DNA from: Citrobacter amalonaticus
GTDB lineage: Bacteria; Pseudomonadota; Gammaproteobacteria; Enterobacterales; Enterobacteriaceae
Assembly (NCBI RefSeq): GCF_002918555.1
Contig: NZ_PQMB01000004.1
Location: forward strand, 362,542 to 426,541
DNA length: 64,000 bases
Direction of reading: 5' to 3'
Positions 17,469 through 26,165 of the stretch are shown one piece after another. The position numbers were made by a program, and so were the translations under genes. The notes beneath the pieces are model-generated. The model was given only the letters and a program-made list of their open reading frames with translations. It searched no databases and had not been told where the DNA came from. Within the stretch, counting starts at the first letter, position 1, and every line of letters starts with the position of its first letter.

Positions 17469-18029
17469 TCAGTTCCACGCCATTACCATCAGTGGAATGG
17501 TAAATTGTGCCGGTGCCGAACCCGAATTAACGTAACCGTCTAACCCTACAGTTCCGCCCCCTGCAACATCGGTGGTGCCCACAAGCCCATCCATAAAATT
17601 AACCGCCAGATCATCGGCGGTGGCCGCCCGGACGCTGGTACCGGTCTGCGCGCCGAATCGAACAAAATATTTTGCAGCCGTAACCGCACTTCCCAGGGCG
17701 TCCTTCGTCATATAAAACTGGTCAGGTTTCGCAGCATCCTTCACCATATCAGCCGTTTTCGCGATGCCAATAGTCGCTGAAGTATCCGTACCGCCTTTCT
17801 GGCAGCCAAAGTCGACTTTCCCGAAAGATGTCCATGTATCAAAAGTGCTCAGGTCCGGTGCCGTGATATCTGGCGTGATGGAGCACGTCGTGCCGTCACT
17901 GACGGTCACGTTCAGCGTTCCCGTTACCTTGTGCAACTTGTCAATACTCTGGCTGTGCGCCGCACCCGCGACCAGCAGGGTGCCCAGAAGTGCCGCAACC
18001 ATCCGGCGGCGGTGGTTTATCATTTTCAT
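17469..18029 (-). CDS. FGL-type fimbrial structural subunit B, copy 2
   Basis: The 186-residue secreted pilin has a signal peptide cleaved near AHS, two cysteines (DGTTCSITP, DFGCQKGG) and the end IPLMVMAWN. It is colinear with the copy at 14465-15025 but only about 78% identical. It follows the usher gene after a 270-base gap that has no gene, so an internal promoter or processing site could adjust the amounts of subunits relative to usher. Fimbrial systems with two similar-sized subunits include CS3; membership of exactly that type is not established. Confidence 0.82.
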   Translation of the reverse strand: MKMINHRRRMVAALLGTLLVAGAAHSQSIDKLHKVTGTLNVTVSDGTTCSITPDITAPDLSTFDTWTSFGKVDFGCQKGGTDTSATIGIAKTADMVKDAAKPDQFYMTKDALGSAVTAAKYFVRFGAQTGTSVRAATADDLAVNFMDGLVGTTDVAGGGTVGLDGYVNSGSAPAQFTIPLMVMAWN

Positions 18030-18299
18030 TGTTACTCTCTCTTAAAATAGCTACCGTAAATTTTGTGGATTTACTTTCTGCTCACCCACGGTATTACGAA
18101 CCGCGATTTATCCTTAAAATACCCGGCGGTCCGGTGGACATATCACCATCTGCAGCGCAGCAATATCGCCATATAAATTCGCTGGTTTTATTCCCGAACG
18201 CATTCGCTTTATTTATTGGCTGCACATTCATCAGGCCAATCGTATTTCGTCGAGTCACTGGAATCACTGTTTTCATTTTTTATACTCATCGGCTTATTC

Positions 18300-20876
18300 T
18301 TATTCCGCCCGACATACAGCTTTCAGCGTCACAACTTTTTCTTTTTTCATCTCTTCCGAAACGCTATATGCGGCTTTACATGATTCTCCGGCCTCGCTGC
18401 CCCACCTGACGTTTACGGTGCCTTTTTCCGGCATCCCGGCCATATAGACTTCACCGTTATCACCGACGATACCGTTACGCGCAACGGCGTTGCTATCGTC
18501 TGGATTTTCTGTTTCCAGGTCGGCCATCGCACCAAACGGCAACGCTTTACCGTCAGACCGCGCCAGCTTCAACAGGAGCGCCAGTCCGGTTTTCACCGGG
18601 TAACGCACCGCCATCACCGCCCCTTTGGTCGGTACCACCTTCATATCGGTCTGTTTCACCTCATCACCCGCCGCCAGGGTCAAGGAATCGAGAGAGACAG
18701 TGTTCTCCTGATACGGGCTCATATAGCCCTGCAGCGCATAGCCGCGATAATCGGTTTTCACACCGGGTGAACTGCTTAATCCCACTCCCGACACGCCGGG
18801 TGCGCTAACCAGCGCCTGCGTGCCATCCACCGACTGCCCCGCAGTGATGCCATGTTCGTGCAGTAATAAGCCGCCGCTGACGCCCAGGTTCCAGGTACGA
18901 TACTGATCGCCCGTGTAGCTATACCCGGCATTGACCGTACCATCGCCCCCGCGCCAGTTCAGTCCGGCATAACCATCACGGTTCGAATCCGACGGTTGTG
19001 ACGGCTGATACCCCTGCTGCACGTTCCAGTTAAGGCGGTTATCCGCCGCACTACCGTACAGGTTCAGCCGATCGCTGCGCTTCCCGGAGGAAGAGGTTGT
19101 TTGCCAACTGGCCGAGGTACCCGGCAACCAGCGGGACAACGGCACGGAGACATTTACCCCGAACTGGCGCTCATTGTGTCCTGCCCCGTCGTTCTGACCC
19201 GCGTTCTTTGTCTGAGTCGCATACAGACTGACCCCGGATCCCAGCAGCGAAAAACTGTAGCGAGCAGAGTAGGACTGGTCCGTCTGACGACGCCCCCGAT
19301 AGCCGTTGCGCCACCATGACAGTCCCAGATTCCCCAGCTTGCCCAGCGACTGGCTCAGCGACATCGACAGCCGCTCTTTCGGCGTAACGCCGTGCGCACC
19401 ATCTTCCTGGTTGCTATTGGACGGATCGACATAGCTGTCCAGCACCGGCGCCATATCGTGGTAACCCTTCGAACCATAACGATAGTCAGATAAGGTGAAT
19501 GATGTCCCCGTCGAGTCCAGCGTCTTGCTGTAACGCAAGCGCACCGCCGAACCGGTATCCTGGCTGCCGTCTGCCAGGCGGGCCGCCGAGCGCACCACAT
19601 CGACTGATGCCGCTCCCAGTTTCCCCAGCAGCGTCCCCAATCCCACCGCCAGTCCCTGATAATGATTGGCCATCTGGATGCCGCCATATATTGTCAGGTT
19701 CATCGGCAGACCATAAATCGCCGTACCCTGCAGCACTTTGGCATCGCTAAGTTTGTCGCTCCCCGTTACGCCGGAAGGCCGGTAAAAGCCCGCCGCCAGG
19801 CCATAACGGAACGCACCTCTGCGTAAAAACACCGCTTGTGACGAGTTGGCCACCGTAAAGTGTTGCGTGGAGCCGTCTTCTTCTTCCACCGTCACATCCA
19901 GTTCTCCGGATGAGCCCGGCTGCAGGTCTTTCAGCTCAAACGGCCCCGGAGCCACCATTTCGCTATAGATGCTGTAGCCGTTCTGACGTACCGTCACCCG
20001 CGCATGGGTTCGCGCAATACCGCGAACGACGGGTGAAAACTCGCGCATCCAGGTAGGTAACATGGACGTATCCGTCGCCAGCTGCACGCCACGCAGCGGA
20101 ACACCGTCAAAAACGGCCATATCCTGGGAAGTCGTCAGATCGCCCATGGTTAACCGCCCTTTCAGCTGGTTAATGCCGCGCTCCAGATAGGTTGTGGAAG
20201 TCTCCCACTTGCCCGCGTCATGCCCGCTTTTCGACCATGTTGTGGCATTACGAAACCGCCATGGTCCCAGGTTTGCCCCCGGCTGCAGTCGCAGATACTG
20301 ACTGTTGGTGCTACTGCCCCCTGAACCACGGGTTTCTGTCCGGGATTCATTCGCGTTGTATCCCAGCAAAACGGCCGGGATACCGTCATCCCAGCGCGCC
20401 ATTGGCGCAACGCCCTTTTCTTCAGGCCGCAACGCCACCTGCGGAATATCCAGCGACAAGGTGCTGGCTGCAAAGTCATACTCCGCGCTGGCCAGCGGGA
20501 TCGCTGACAGATTTGCACAGGTCCCCTCTTCTTTATCACTGGTCCCGGTCTTCCCGGCCAGCTGCGGATAATCCTCCACGCGCACGCCAAAATCCGACAG
20601 CCAGCTCACCGGCAGGCAGGGCACCAGATGCAGACGCCCGTTGTCCTGCTTTTCAGAGTGGAAGTTGACCTCGCGGGAGGCCACCTTTTTGCTATTCAGC
20701 AGGATATCGGCCAGATAAACACCCGGTGGCTCGTACCCGGCCTGGTTAAACTGTGAAACCGCCACGCCTTTACCAAAAGCATCGGTATTAAAGGTGTAAT
20801 CGCTATTCGCTGCTGCAAACGCTCCTGGTGGTACACAAAGCAAACCCACCAGCACTGACAAAACCGCCCGGCGCAT
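18300..20876 (-). CDS. fimbrial outer-membrane usher
   Basis: The ATG at 20876 has AGAGGAG upstream. The 858-residue protein has a signal peptide (cleaved near AFAAAN), an N-terminal domain (FNTDAFGKGVAVSQFNQAGY), a 24-stranded pore with a plug domain, and C-terminal domains ending in EKVVTLKAVCRAE with a cysteine pair. Typical usher phrases are present: GYSIYSEMVAPGPFEL, LDVTVEEEDGSTQHF and GFYRPSGV. It forms the translocation channel that receives chaperone-subunit complexes from the periplasm and assembles the fibre outside. It lies 68 bases behind the chaperone gene. It is the only usher in this window, so the products of both subunit copies would have to use it. Confidence 0.93.
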   Translation of the reverse strand: MRRAVLSVLVGLLCVPPGAFAAANSDYTFNTDAFGKGVAVSQFNQAGYEPPGVYLADILLNSKKVASREVNFHSEKQDNGRLHLVPCLPVSWLSDFGVRVEDYPQLAGKTGTSDKEEGTCANLSAIPLASAEYDFAASTLSLDIPQVALRPEEKGVAPMARWDDGIPAVLLGYNANESRTETRGSGGSSTNSQYLRLQPGANLGPWRFRNATTWSKSGHDAGKWETSTTYLERGINQLKGRLTMGDLTTSQDMAVFDGVPLRGVQLATDTSMLPTWMREFSPVVRGIARTHARVTVRQNGYSIYSEMVAPGPFELKDLQPGSSGELDVTVEEEDGSTQHFTVANSSQAVFLRRGAFRYGLAAGFYRPSGVTGSDKLSDAKVLQGTAIYGLPMNLTIYGGIQMANHYQGLAVGLGTLLGKLGAASVDVVRSAARLADGSQDTGSAVRLRYSKTLDSTGTSFTLSDYRYGSKGYHDMAPVLDSYVDPSNSNQEDGAHGVTPKERLSMSLSQSLGKLGNLGLSWWRNGYRGRRQTDQSYSARYSFSLLGSGVSLYATQTKNAGQNDGAGHNERQFGVNVSVPLSRWLPGTSASWQTTSSSGKRSDRLNLYGSAADNRLNWNVQQGYQPSQPSDSNRDGYAGLNWRGGDGTVNAGYSYTGDQYRTWNLGVSGGLLLHEHGITAGQSVDGTQALVSAPGVSGVGLSSSPGVKTDYRGYALQGYMSPYQENTVSLDSLTLAAGDEVKQTDMKVVPTKGAVMAVRYPVKTGLALLLKLARSDGKALPFGAMADLETENPDDSNAVARNGIVGDNGEVYMAGMPEKGTVNVRWGSEAGESCKAAYSVSEEMKKEKVVTLKAVCRAE

Positions 20877-20944
20877 TACCACTCCTCTCTTTATTTTTTG
20901 ATCTCTGCACCGGACCTTTTACCGCTGCACCGGAAGCTATTTCG

Positions 20945-21721
20945 TCACTTCAGTGACGCGCGAAACTCCCGGCTGTTGCCGCCGTAATCGGTTATCACCT
21001 TCCAGCTCACCTCGCCCCCTTTCCCCGCACCCAGGCTGTAGCGCTTCTCTGACTGCGGCGCCAGGTACTCCGGCTCCTTCACCGCCGTTCCCCCCACCTT
21101 CAGCTCCGCCAGGCTCAGGTAATACGCCGTCGGGTTCTTCGCCACCAGCTGGTTGCCCTCCTGATGCCACGTCACCTGTCCGCCCACGTCTTCCGGGCTC
21201 TGTTTCAGTGACTCCGGGCGGAGCATCATCTTCATGCAGGTGCTGATTGATACCTGTACCGATACGGACGTCGATTTCTTCGCCTCATCCTTCAGCGCTT
21301 CCCCCGCCGCCTGCGGCGGCACACCCTGTATGCAGGCCCACGCCAGCGATTCACGGTCCGCCGGGTAGTCGCCGCCGGTTCGCACAATACGCACCTGGCT
21401 CTGCTGATTACCGTCCAGGCGGAACAGCGGCGGCGTCGCCACAAACGGCACCGCCGACTTGCGGTCTTCCCCCACCAGCGTGGTACGCGCCAGCATCGGG
21501 TAGTTCTGCGGGTTTTTAATGGTCAGCGTCGCGCCGTTGCCGTTCAGCGGAAAAATCACCCGCGAAGGCGATACCGACACGCCGAACGCCTGGGTGTTCA
21601 CCGTGGCGGATTCCGATGCCGTGGCAGAAGTCTCCATCAGGGTCATCCCCGCCATCAGCAGGCCCAGGGAACAGAACAGAGCGGTATTTTTCTTACGGAA
21701 TAAAAAAGTATCTTTTTTCAT
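20945..21721 (-). CDS. FGL-type periplasmic fimbrial chaperone (intact copy)
   Basis: The ATG at 21721 starts a 258-residue protein with a signal peptide (cleaved near SATA) and the two immunoglobulin-like domains of PapD-type chaperones: GVSVSPSRVIFPLNGNGATL, NYPMLARTTLVGEDRKSAVP and FVATPPLFRLDGNQQSQVRI. The long F1-G1 loop and the cysteine pair (AWACIQGVPP and STCMKMM) mark the FGL subclass found with Caf1M, AfaB, SafB and PsaB. It folds and escorts the subunits to the usher. The Shine-Dalgarno sequence is poor (AT-rich leader), unlike the broken copy at 15123-15899. The following gene is the usher. Confidence 0.92.
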   Translation of the reverse strand: MKKDTFLFRKKNTALFCSLGLLMAGMTLMETSATASESATVNTQAFGVSVSPSRVIFPLNGNGATLTIKNPQNYPMLARTTLVGEDRKSAVPFVATPPLFRLDGNQQSQVRIVRTGGDYPADRESLAWACIQGVPPQAAGEALKDEAKKSTSVSVQVSISTCMKMMLRPESLKQSPEDVGGQVTWHQEGNQLVAKNPTAYYLSLAELKVGGTAVKEPEYLAPQSEKRYSLGAGKGGEVSWKVITDYGGNSREFRASLK

Positions 21722-22528
21722 ATTTATCAATAAATACAGATTAAAAATAATTATTAGGCAATAAACGGCAAATGGCATATAGAAATATGACCTGCCGATT
21801 ATCATGGGATAGCCCGGACATTTCAGACAAATATTATTTCAATCATTTAAAAAACTCCCGCAGTGTTAGTGCGGGCGCAAAAAAAAACAACAGGCACATC
21901 CATCTGGCTCTTTTGATAATATTATTTCCGGCTTCGCTTACCTGCGAGGCAACAGCAATTCCGGAATGAGAGAATTATAAGATGGGTCACATCTCTTGAA
22001 AACCCCTAAGATAGTTACAAAAACACAAGATATTTACTTTAAAAACAAAGAGATAAAAAATGAAGCACAGAAAAATCCCATCTGTTTTTTGTTGAAAAAA
22101 CAGTTCAAAACACCAATAAAAAACAAATATAAAGAATATAAAACTATCAAAATATTCATCAACAGAACCACAATGATGACATAAGAATAAACGCGTCCTG
22201 ATAACCAGAACGCGTGCGTTATCAGAGGACAGAACACAGGAGAATACCGTCCGTTCAACGAAATCGCGCGATTCGCCCGTTCTGATTTTTGGTAGAGAGG
22301 GACAAGGCATCAGATAAAGTCAATATAAAAGGCAATTCATTGCGCATGGGATGATATAAAGCAGGTCGTCTTTTCTGACAACAAGGAGAGCCTCAGGAAA
22401 ATGAAGCAGAAAAAAGAGCGCACATCATTACAATGCGCACTCTTCGTCTGTAAACAGAGAACCGTCTGGAACGTCAGAACAGAATACCGCTAAACAATCG
22501 CTATATTCACCACCAGGAACGCGATGCG
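21722..22528. other. AT-rich leader between oxidoreductase and chaperone genes
   Basis: About 800 bases with no convincing gene. It is AT-rich in 21722-22200 and separates the pilin/oxidoreductase block from the chaperone/usher block, so a second promoter for the latter is likely. A 107-codon minus-strand frame (21987-22310) has no ribosome binding site or recognisable content. Confidence 0.5.
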
Positions 22529-23779
22529 TTATTTCTGCATTGCATTATGTGAGGGACGCGCCGCCTGGCCGTTCGCCAGCACGATCGCCGCCCGAATATT
22601 TTCCGCCGTCGTCATGCCGGTAATTACCGTTGTGTTCTCAGGCGTTGCGCCTGTCACTGGCATCACGACGATCACGGGCGGTGTGTCCAGCCCTATTTGC
22701 TGAGCCAGCTCATCTGTGCGCGACATCGTATCCAGCGCTTCACCGGAAGCAACCAGTGCGCTGGAACCCGCCTGTGTTGCCGCTCTGCGAATATCCTGGG
22801 TAGTCAGATCACCTTCGGTGTGACCGGTCGCAAACACCGCCTTACGATAGGTCATATAGGCCTGGATCCCTTTGCGTTGCCATATCTGTAACCCAGTCTG
22901 CGCCGCTTTCAGAGAAGCAGGCCAGCGGGTGGCCATCACCGGCCATTCGCGAAACCAGAATCGGGCCTCCGGTGATCCATTCATGGCATACATCAGCTCA
23001 GAAGAGAGTCGGCTACACGGCGTACACTGGTAATCAGAAAAAACGGTCACCGATACCGGGGCAGTCTCTGAACCAAACACCGGCGTCTCTTTACCTTCAT
23101 CGGTTAACTGAGACTGATGGACGATGGCGGCTTTTACCTGCATCCGGTAGTTTTCTTCTTCCCGCTGCTGCGTCAGTTTTTGACCAACCTGGACCAGTAA
23201 ATCAGGATGTGCGAGAAAATACTCTGCAGCAATTTCCCCGATCCGTTTCTCCTGTGCGGGCGTGAAGGCCGCCGTCTGTGGTGCGTTTTCCGCTACTGGT
23301 GTTTTCTCAGAAGTAACCGCCAGTTTTTTATCCGGGAGAGCATCGAATGATAGCGTGCCGGTATCATTTTTTACTTTATTAACAGCGGGAGCCGGGGAAT
23401 TCACCGGCGCAGTCAGCGTATTTTCGCTTACCGCAGCCACCGGAGAGGAACCTTTCGCTGTCACATCCGCTTTTGTCGCAGCAGAGGCTACGGGTTTATC
23501 AGCCTCAGAGATCGCCGGTGCGGCGGTATCAGAAGATGGTTTTTCACCAGAAACAACAGGGTCTGTTTTCACTTCTGGCGCTGAGGCAGCTTCAATTACC
23601 GGCGCTATCTCAGATGCTTCTTTATGTGCCTCCGCGGGCGAATCCGTTGCCGTCTTTGTAGTAACATCATTCGAATAGACCGCAACCGGTTGTGGACCTG
23701 TTTCAGCAAAAATGGTCCCGATTGACAGTACCGGCCACAACATCAGGACATACTTCAGTTTGTTCAAACCACTGCTCAT
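22529..23779 (-). CDS. DsbA/ScsC-like thiol oxidoreductase with long Ala/Pro-rich linker
   Basis: The ATG at 23779 has GAGGAG ten bases upstream. The 416-residue protein has a signal peptide (cleaved near IFAE), a 150-residue low-complexity linker rich in Ala, Ser, Thr, Val and Pro, a helical segment like the trimerisation stalk of ScsC/Com1 proteins (FTPAQEKRIGEIAAEYFLAH, then PDLLVQVGQKLTQQREEE), and a thioredoxin-fold domain with active site CTPC in SVTVFSDYQCTPCSRLSS and cis-proline in DTPPVIVV. It should catalyse disulfide formation or isomerisation in the periplasm. Salmonella BcfH is a comparable enzyme in a fimbrial operon. All structural subunits here have cysteine pairs, which fits a dedicated folding enzyme. 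Confidence 0.83.
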   Translation of the reverse strand: MSSGLNKLKYVLMLWPVLSIGTIFAETGPQPVAVYSNDVTTKTATDSPAEAHKEASEIAPVIEAASAPEVKTDPVVSGEKPSSDTAAPAISEADKPVASAATKADVTAKGSSPVAAVSENTLTAPVNSPAPAVNKVKNDTGTLSFDALPDKKLAVTSEKTPVAENAPQTAAFTPAQEKRIGEIAAEYFLAHPDLLVQVGQKLTQQREEENYRMQVKAAIVHQSQLTDEGKETPVFGSETAPVSVTVFSDYQCTPCSRLSSELMYAMNGSPEARFWFREWPVMATRWPASLKAAQTGLQIWQRKGIQAYMTYRKAVFATGHTEGDLTTQDIRRAATQAGSSALVASGEALDTMSRTDELAQQIGLDTPPVIVVMPVTGATPENTTVITGMTTAENIRAAIVLANGQAARPSHNAMQK

Positions 23780-23834
23780 CAAATCTGTTCTCCTCAAAAG
23801 CATTACGTTCTCATTCCGCGGCGCATTATGTCTG

Positions 23835-24119
23835 TCAGTGCATAAGCCACTGGTTAACCAGCATCAGCAATATCAGCATCCCCGTGTAGAGAATATATCG
23901 GCGCTTATCGTGCTGGCCGCCCCAGCGCATTCGCCATATCCGGCATCCGCAATACGGACACCGTTTAAAGTGCCAGGGGATCACCACACCGCAGGCTAAA
24001 CAGGCGACGGACTTAGTATTGACGCCCTTGACGTTGCGTACAGCCATAGGGCGGCGCCATGGTTTCCGGCATAAATCAGCGCCAGAAACGAGTTGTATAT
24101 TCATTTTCTTGCCAGCCAT
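23835..24119 (-). CDS. zinc-ribbon protein with C-terminal membrane anchor
   Basis: The 94-residue protein has two CxxC pairs (CLACG and CPYCGC, 11 residues apart) that form a zinc ribbon, and one hydrophobic segment at the C terminus (YILYTGMLILLMLVNQWLM). The start overlaps the stop of the preceding pilin gene as TAATG, which shows coupling; a second methionine at residue 25 (MAVRNVKG) is possible. The zinc ribbon would face the cytoplasm. No family with known function comes to mind. Its place inside a fimbrial operon, just before an oxidoreductase gene, is unusual and is discussed under findings. Confidence 0.68.
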   Translation of the reverse strand: MAGKKMNIQLVSGADLCRKPWRRPMAVRNVKGVNTKSVACLACGVVIPWHFKRCPYCGCRIWRMRWGGQHDKRRYILYTGMLILLMLVNQWLMH

Positions 24120-24634
24120 TACTCATACCATGTGGCGAACGCCACCCGAGAAGTGTAATCACCTGGTGTAACCTTCTGATCACCATCAACTTTAACCAGG
24201 AATGTCCCGCCGTCTGGCCCGTAGATAATCCGTCCTGCTCCTGCGGTGAACGAGGGGTCATCCTTTACAACCGTGTTTACGCCCGGCGTCAGGTACAGCT
24301 TCACCTTGTGACTGCCATCCTCCGTTGCCGCAAAGCCATGCAATGTATCCTGTCCGCTTTGCAGGAATTCATCCGCAAAACGGGCGCCAATGTGAAAACC
24401 ATCGGAAACAGAGATATGGAACGAGCCAACCGCGACATCGCTGGACATTGAGCCGCCCACCCCGTGGAGACCTGATGCCGGTTCCCATTTCAGGGATGAG
24501 GTGACTTCCGGCATGATAGTAAACTCCATATCTTGCGTTTTCGCGGTTCCCCAGCTTCCCGCATAAGAGAGCCCAACCCACCCCATCAGTACCAGCTCAG
24601 CAGCAATAACCAGATATTTATAATTAATACTCAT
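24119..24634 (-). CDS. minor fimbrial subunit-like secreted protein
   Basis: The 171-residue protein starts with a signal peptide cleaved near SYAG and continues with a beta-rich domain (MEFTIMPEVTSSLKWEPASG, VAVGSFHISVSDGFHIG) ending in VTPGDYTSRVAFATWYE, a typical last strand of chaperone/usher subunits. The ending TPGDY...V resembles those of CFA/I- and CS3-type pilins. There are no cysteines in the mature part, in contrast to subunits A and B. It is the second gene of the operon. It may be a minor or initiating subunit, or a tip component. Confidence 0.65.
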   Translation of the reverse strand: MSINYKYLVIAAELVLMGWVGLSYAGSWGTAKTQDMEFTIMPEVTSSLKWEPASGLHGVGGSMSSDVAVGSFHISVSDGFHIGARFADEFLQSGQDTLHGFAATEDGSHKVKLYLTPGVNTVVKDDPSFTAGAGRIIYGPDGGTFLVKVDGDQKVTPGDYTSRVAFATWYE

Positions 24635-24669
24635 TTATTTTTTTACCTGTTAAAAAAGAAAGGTTTTTC

Positions 24670-25200
24670 TTATGGCAGCATCACTGCTGCAACCAGCTTT
24701 ATCTGGTAACGACCCGGCGTCAGGGTCTGGCGTCCATGCGTCACCAGTACAAGATCCCCCTGTAAAGTGCTGGCGTATCCGTTTGCCCCTGATGGTCCGG
24801 CGCCCGGCGCGGTACACCCGCACTCTCGCGCCTGTATTGCACTGTTAATGCGCGAGCCATCCCCCTGATTCACGATATAACCCTGTGTCCCCAGGCCATT
24901 CGTGCCAACTCTGTCCGGCGCAAATTGAACGGCGACTTCACTTCCAGGCGCCACCATATCAACCACCAGTTTTCCCAGCAGGGTTCCGCTATCTTTTACG
25001 CCGGCCCGGAGGCCACTATCAGGTATAAAACGCAACGACGCATTATTAACGACAGGTCCTGATTCCAGTGGGATCATGGCTCGCGGCATTTGCAATTCGG
25101 CCTGCGCATTGCGGGAAATGCAGCTTATTAACATCACGGGTAAAATAAACGCCAAACCAACCGCTGTACTGACAGGAGATATAAGCTTCAGCAATCTCAT
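24670..25200 (-). CDS. minor fimbrial subunit-like secreted protein, first gene of operon
   Basis: The 176-residue protein has a signal peptide cleaved near AQAE and a beta-rich mature part with LGKLVVDMVAPGSEVAVQFA and a C-terminal strand TLTPGRYQIKLVAAVMLP similar to the following protein. A short cysteine pair (ECGCTAPGAG) occurs in the middle. It is the promoter-proximal gene of the minus-strand fimbrial operon, 35 bases ahead of the next pilin-like gene. A GAGAAATT sequence precedes the ATG. A role as tip or initiating subunit is inferred from its position and pilin-like ending. Confidence 0.62.
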   Translation of the reverse strand: MRLLKLISPVSTAVGLAFILPVMLISCISRNAQAELQMPRAMIPLESGPVVNNASLRFIPDSGLRAGVKDSGTLLGKLVVDMVAPGSEVAVQFAPDRVGTNGLGTQGYIVNQGDGSRINSAIQARECGCTAPGAGPSGANGYASTLQGDLVLVTHGRQTLTPGRYQIKLVAAVMLP

Positions 25201-26165
25201 AATTTCTCGACAGATGTATTACGCCAGAATAAAAACCAGAAACGGTTTTTATCGGCATCAACATATAAATAAAAAACAGGAAATGAATAAAACCAGCATT
25301 ACAAAATGATTTATTATCAGTCTGATCTCGCTCAGCTCACTTTATTCCCTGCACCGACAGTTCGGGTGATTGAAGATCGTAAACACCAGGGCATAACTTA
25401 ATAATAAACAGGGTATAAACATAACGACGCATCTGACGGAGTGCATTATATGACCGGGAGCGCATCCAATGAAAGCTCTCAGATAATGTCAAAATAGCGA
25501 AAAAATCACTTTAAAAACAACAAATTAAAACATTCACCGCAAAGAATTCCTATCCATGAAAAATACAAATTTTGGAACTTAACACCAAAAAAAATCTTTT
25601 ATAAGCATAATAATCCAGATTAAAAAGTTAAATTACTGATGAACTGGCAGACGCTGACTCCCGTTAAAAGCCTTCCTTACTTGCTCTTGTGCATATTCAG
25701 TGTCAAACGGCGAGCCACTATCAAATGACTAAGCATGGCGTGAGCCTACGTTGTCAAAGTCCTCCCGCAGGGCGAACCGGCCTGTCTGCAAGTTTATGCA
25801 TTAACGGTTAAATCCGCCTTGTCAGCAATAATCCCACCTGAGCATCATGCTGTAACTGCATAAAAGATAAGCACTTTGCGTTGAATATTTCTCTGATTTA
25901 GAGAGATTTTCGATCTTTTATTCTGTATTTTTGCGTTTCCAGATATGCGAATTCTCAATAAACACACATTTAACTATTTGAATTCTATAAAAAATCAATC
26001 ATAACAATCAATATTCCGATGCGTTGCCACCATACGGACTGCAATGAGAAAATAATGATGTAAGGTTTGACGTACCGTTAACCTGGTAGAATTATTAATG
26101 TTTTCTATTATCCTGTTTATTAAAGAAACACGTAATAGTAATTAAATACAGGAATGGAGGCTTGA
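25201..26165. promoter_or_regulatory. divergent promoter region between fimbrial operon and AraC-type gene
   Basis: About 965 bases without a gene. It is very AT-rich at 25440-25640 and 25870-26130, and more balanced at 25640-25870. It should hold the promoters of the fimbrial operon (leftward) and of the Rns-like regulator (rightward). AT-rich tracts suit H-NS silencing and relief by AraC/LeuO-type proteins. The GC-balanced middle part could be a remnant of foreign coding sequence, but it contains a stop and I cannot assign it. Confidence 0.6.

Noticed and set aside
18094-18276. Small minus-strand frame between usher and subunit B
   Set aside because: No ribosome site and no pilin or other features; best regarded as an intergenic spacer.
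21987-22310. 107-codon minus-strand open frame between oxidoreductase and chaperone genes
   Set aside because: No ribosome binding site, hydrophobic and low-complexity translation of AT-rich DNA, no family resemblance.
25640-25870. GC-balanced stretch in the AT-rich fimbrial promoter region as a gene or IS remnant
   Set aside because: A minus-strand frame reads for about 60 codons with one internal stop, but has no start, no terminal repeats and no recognisable transposase motif.
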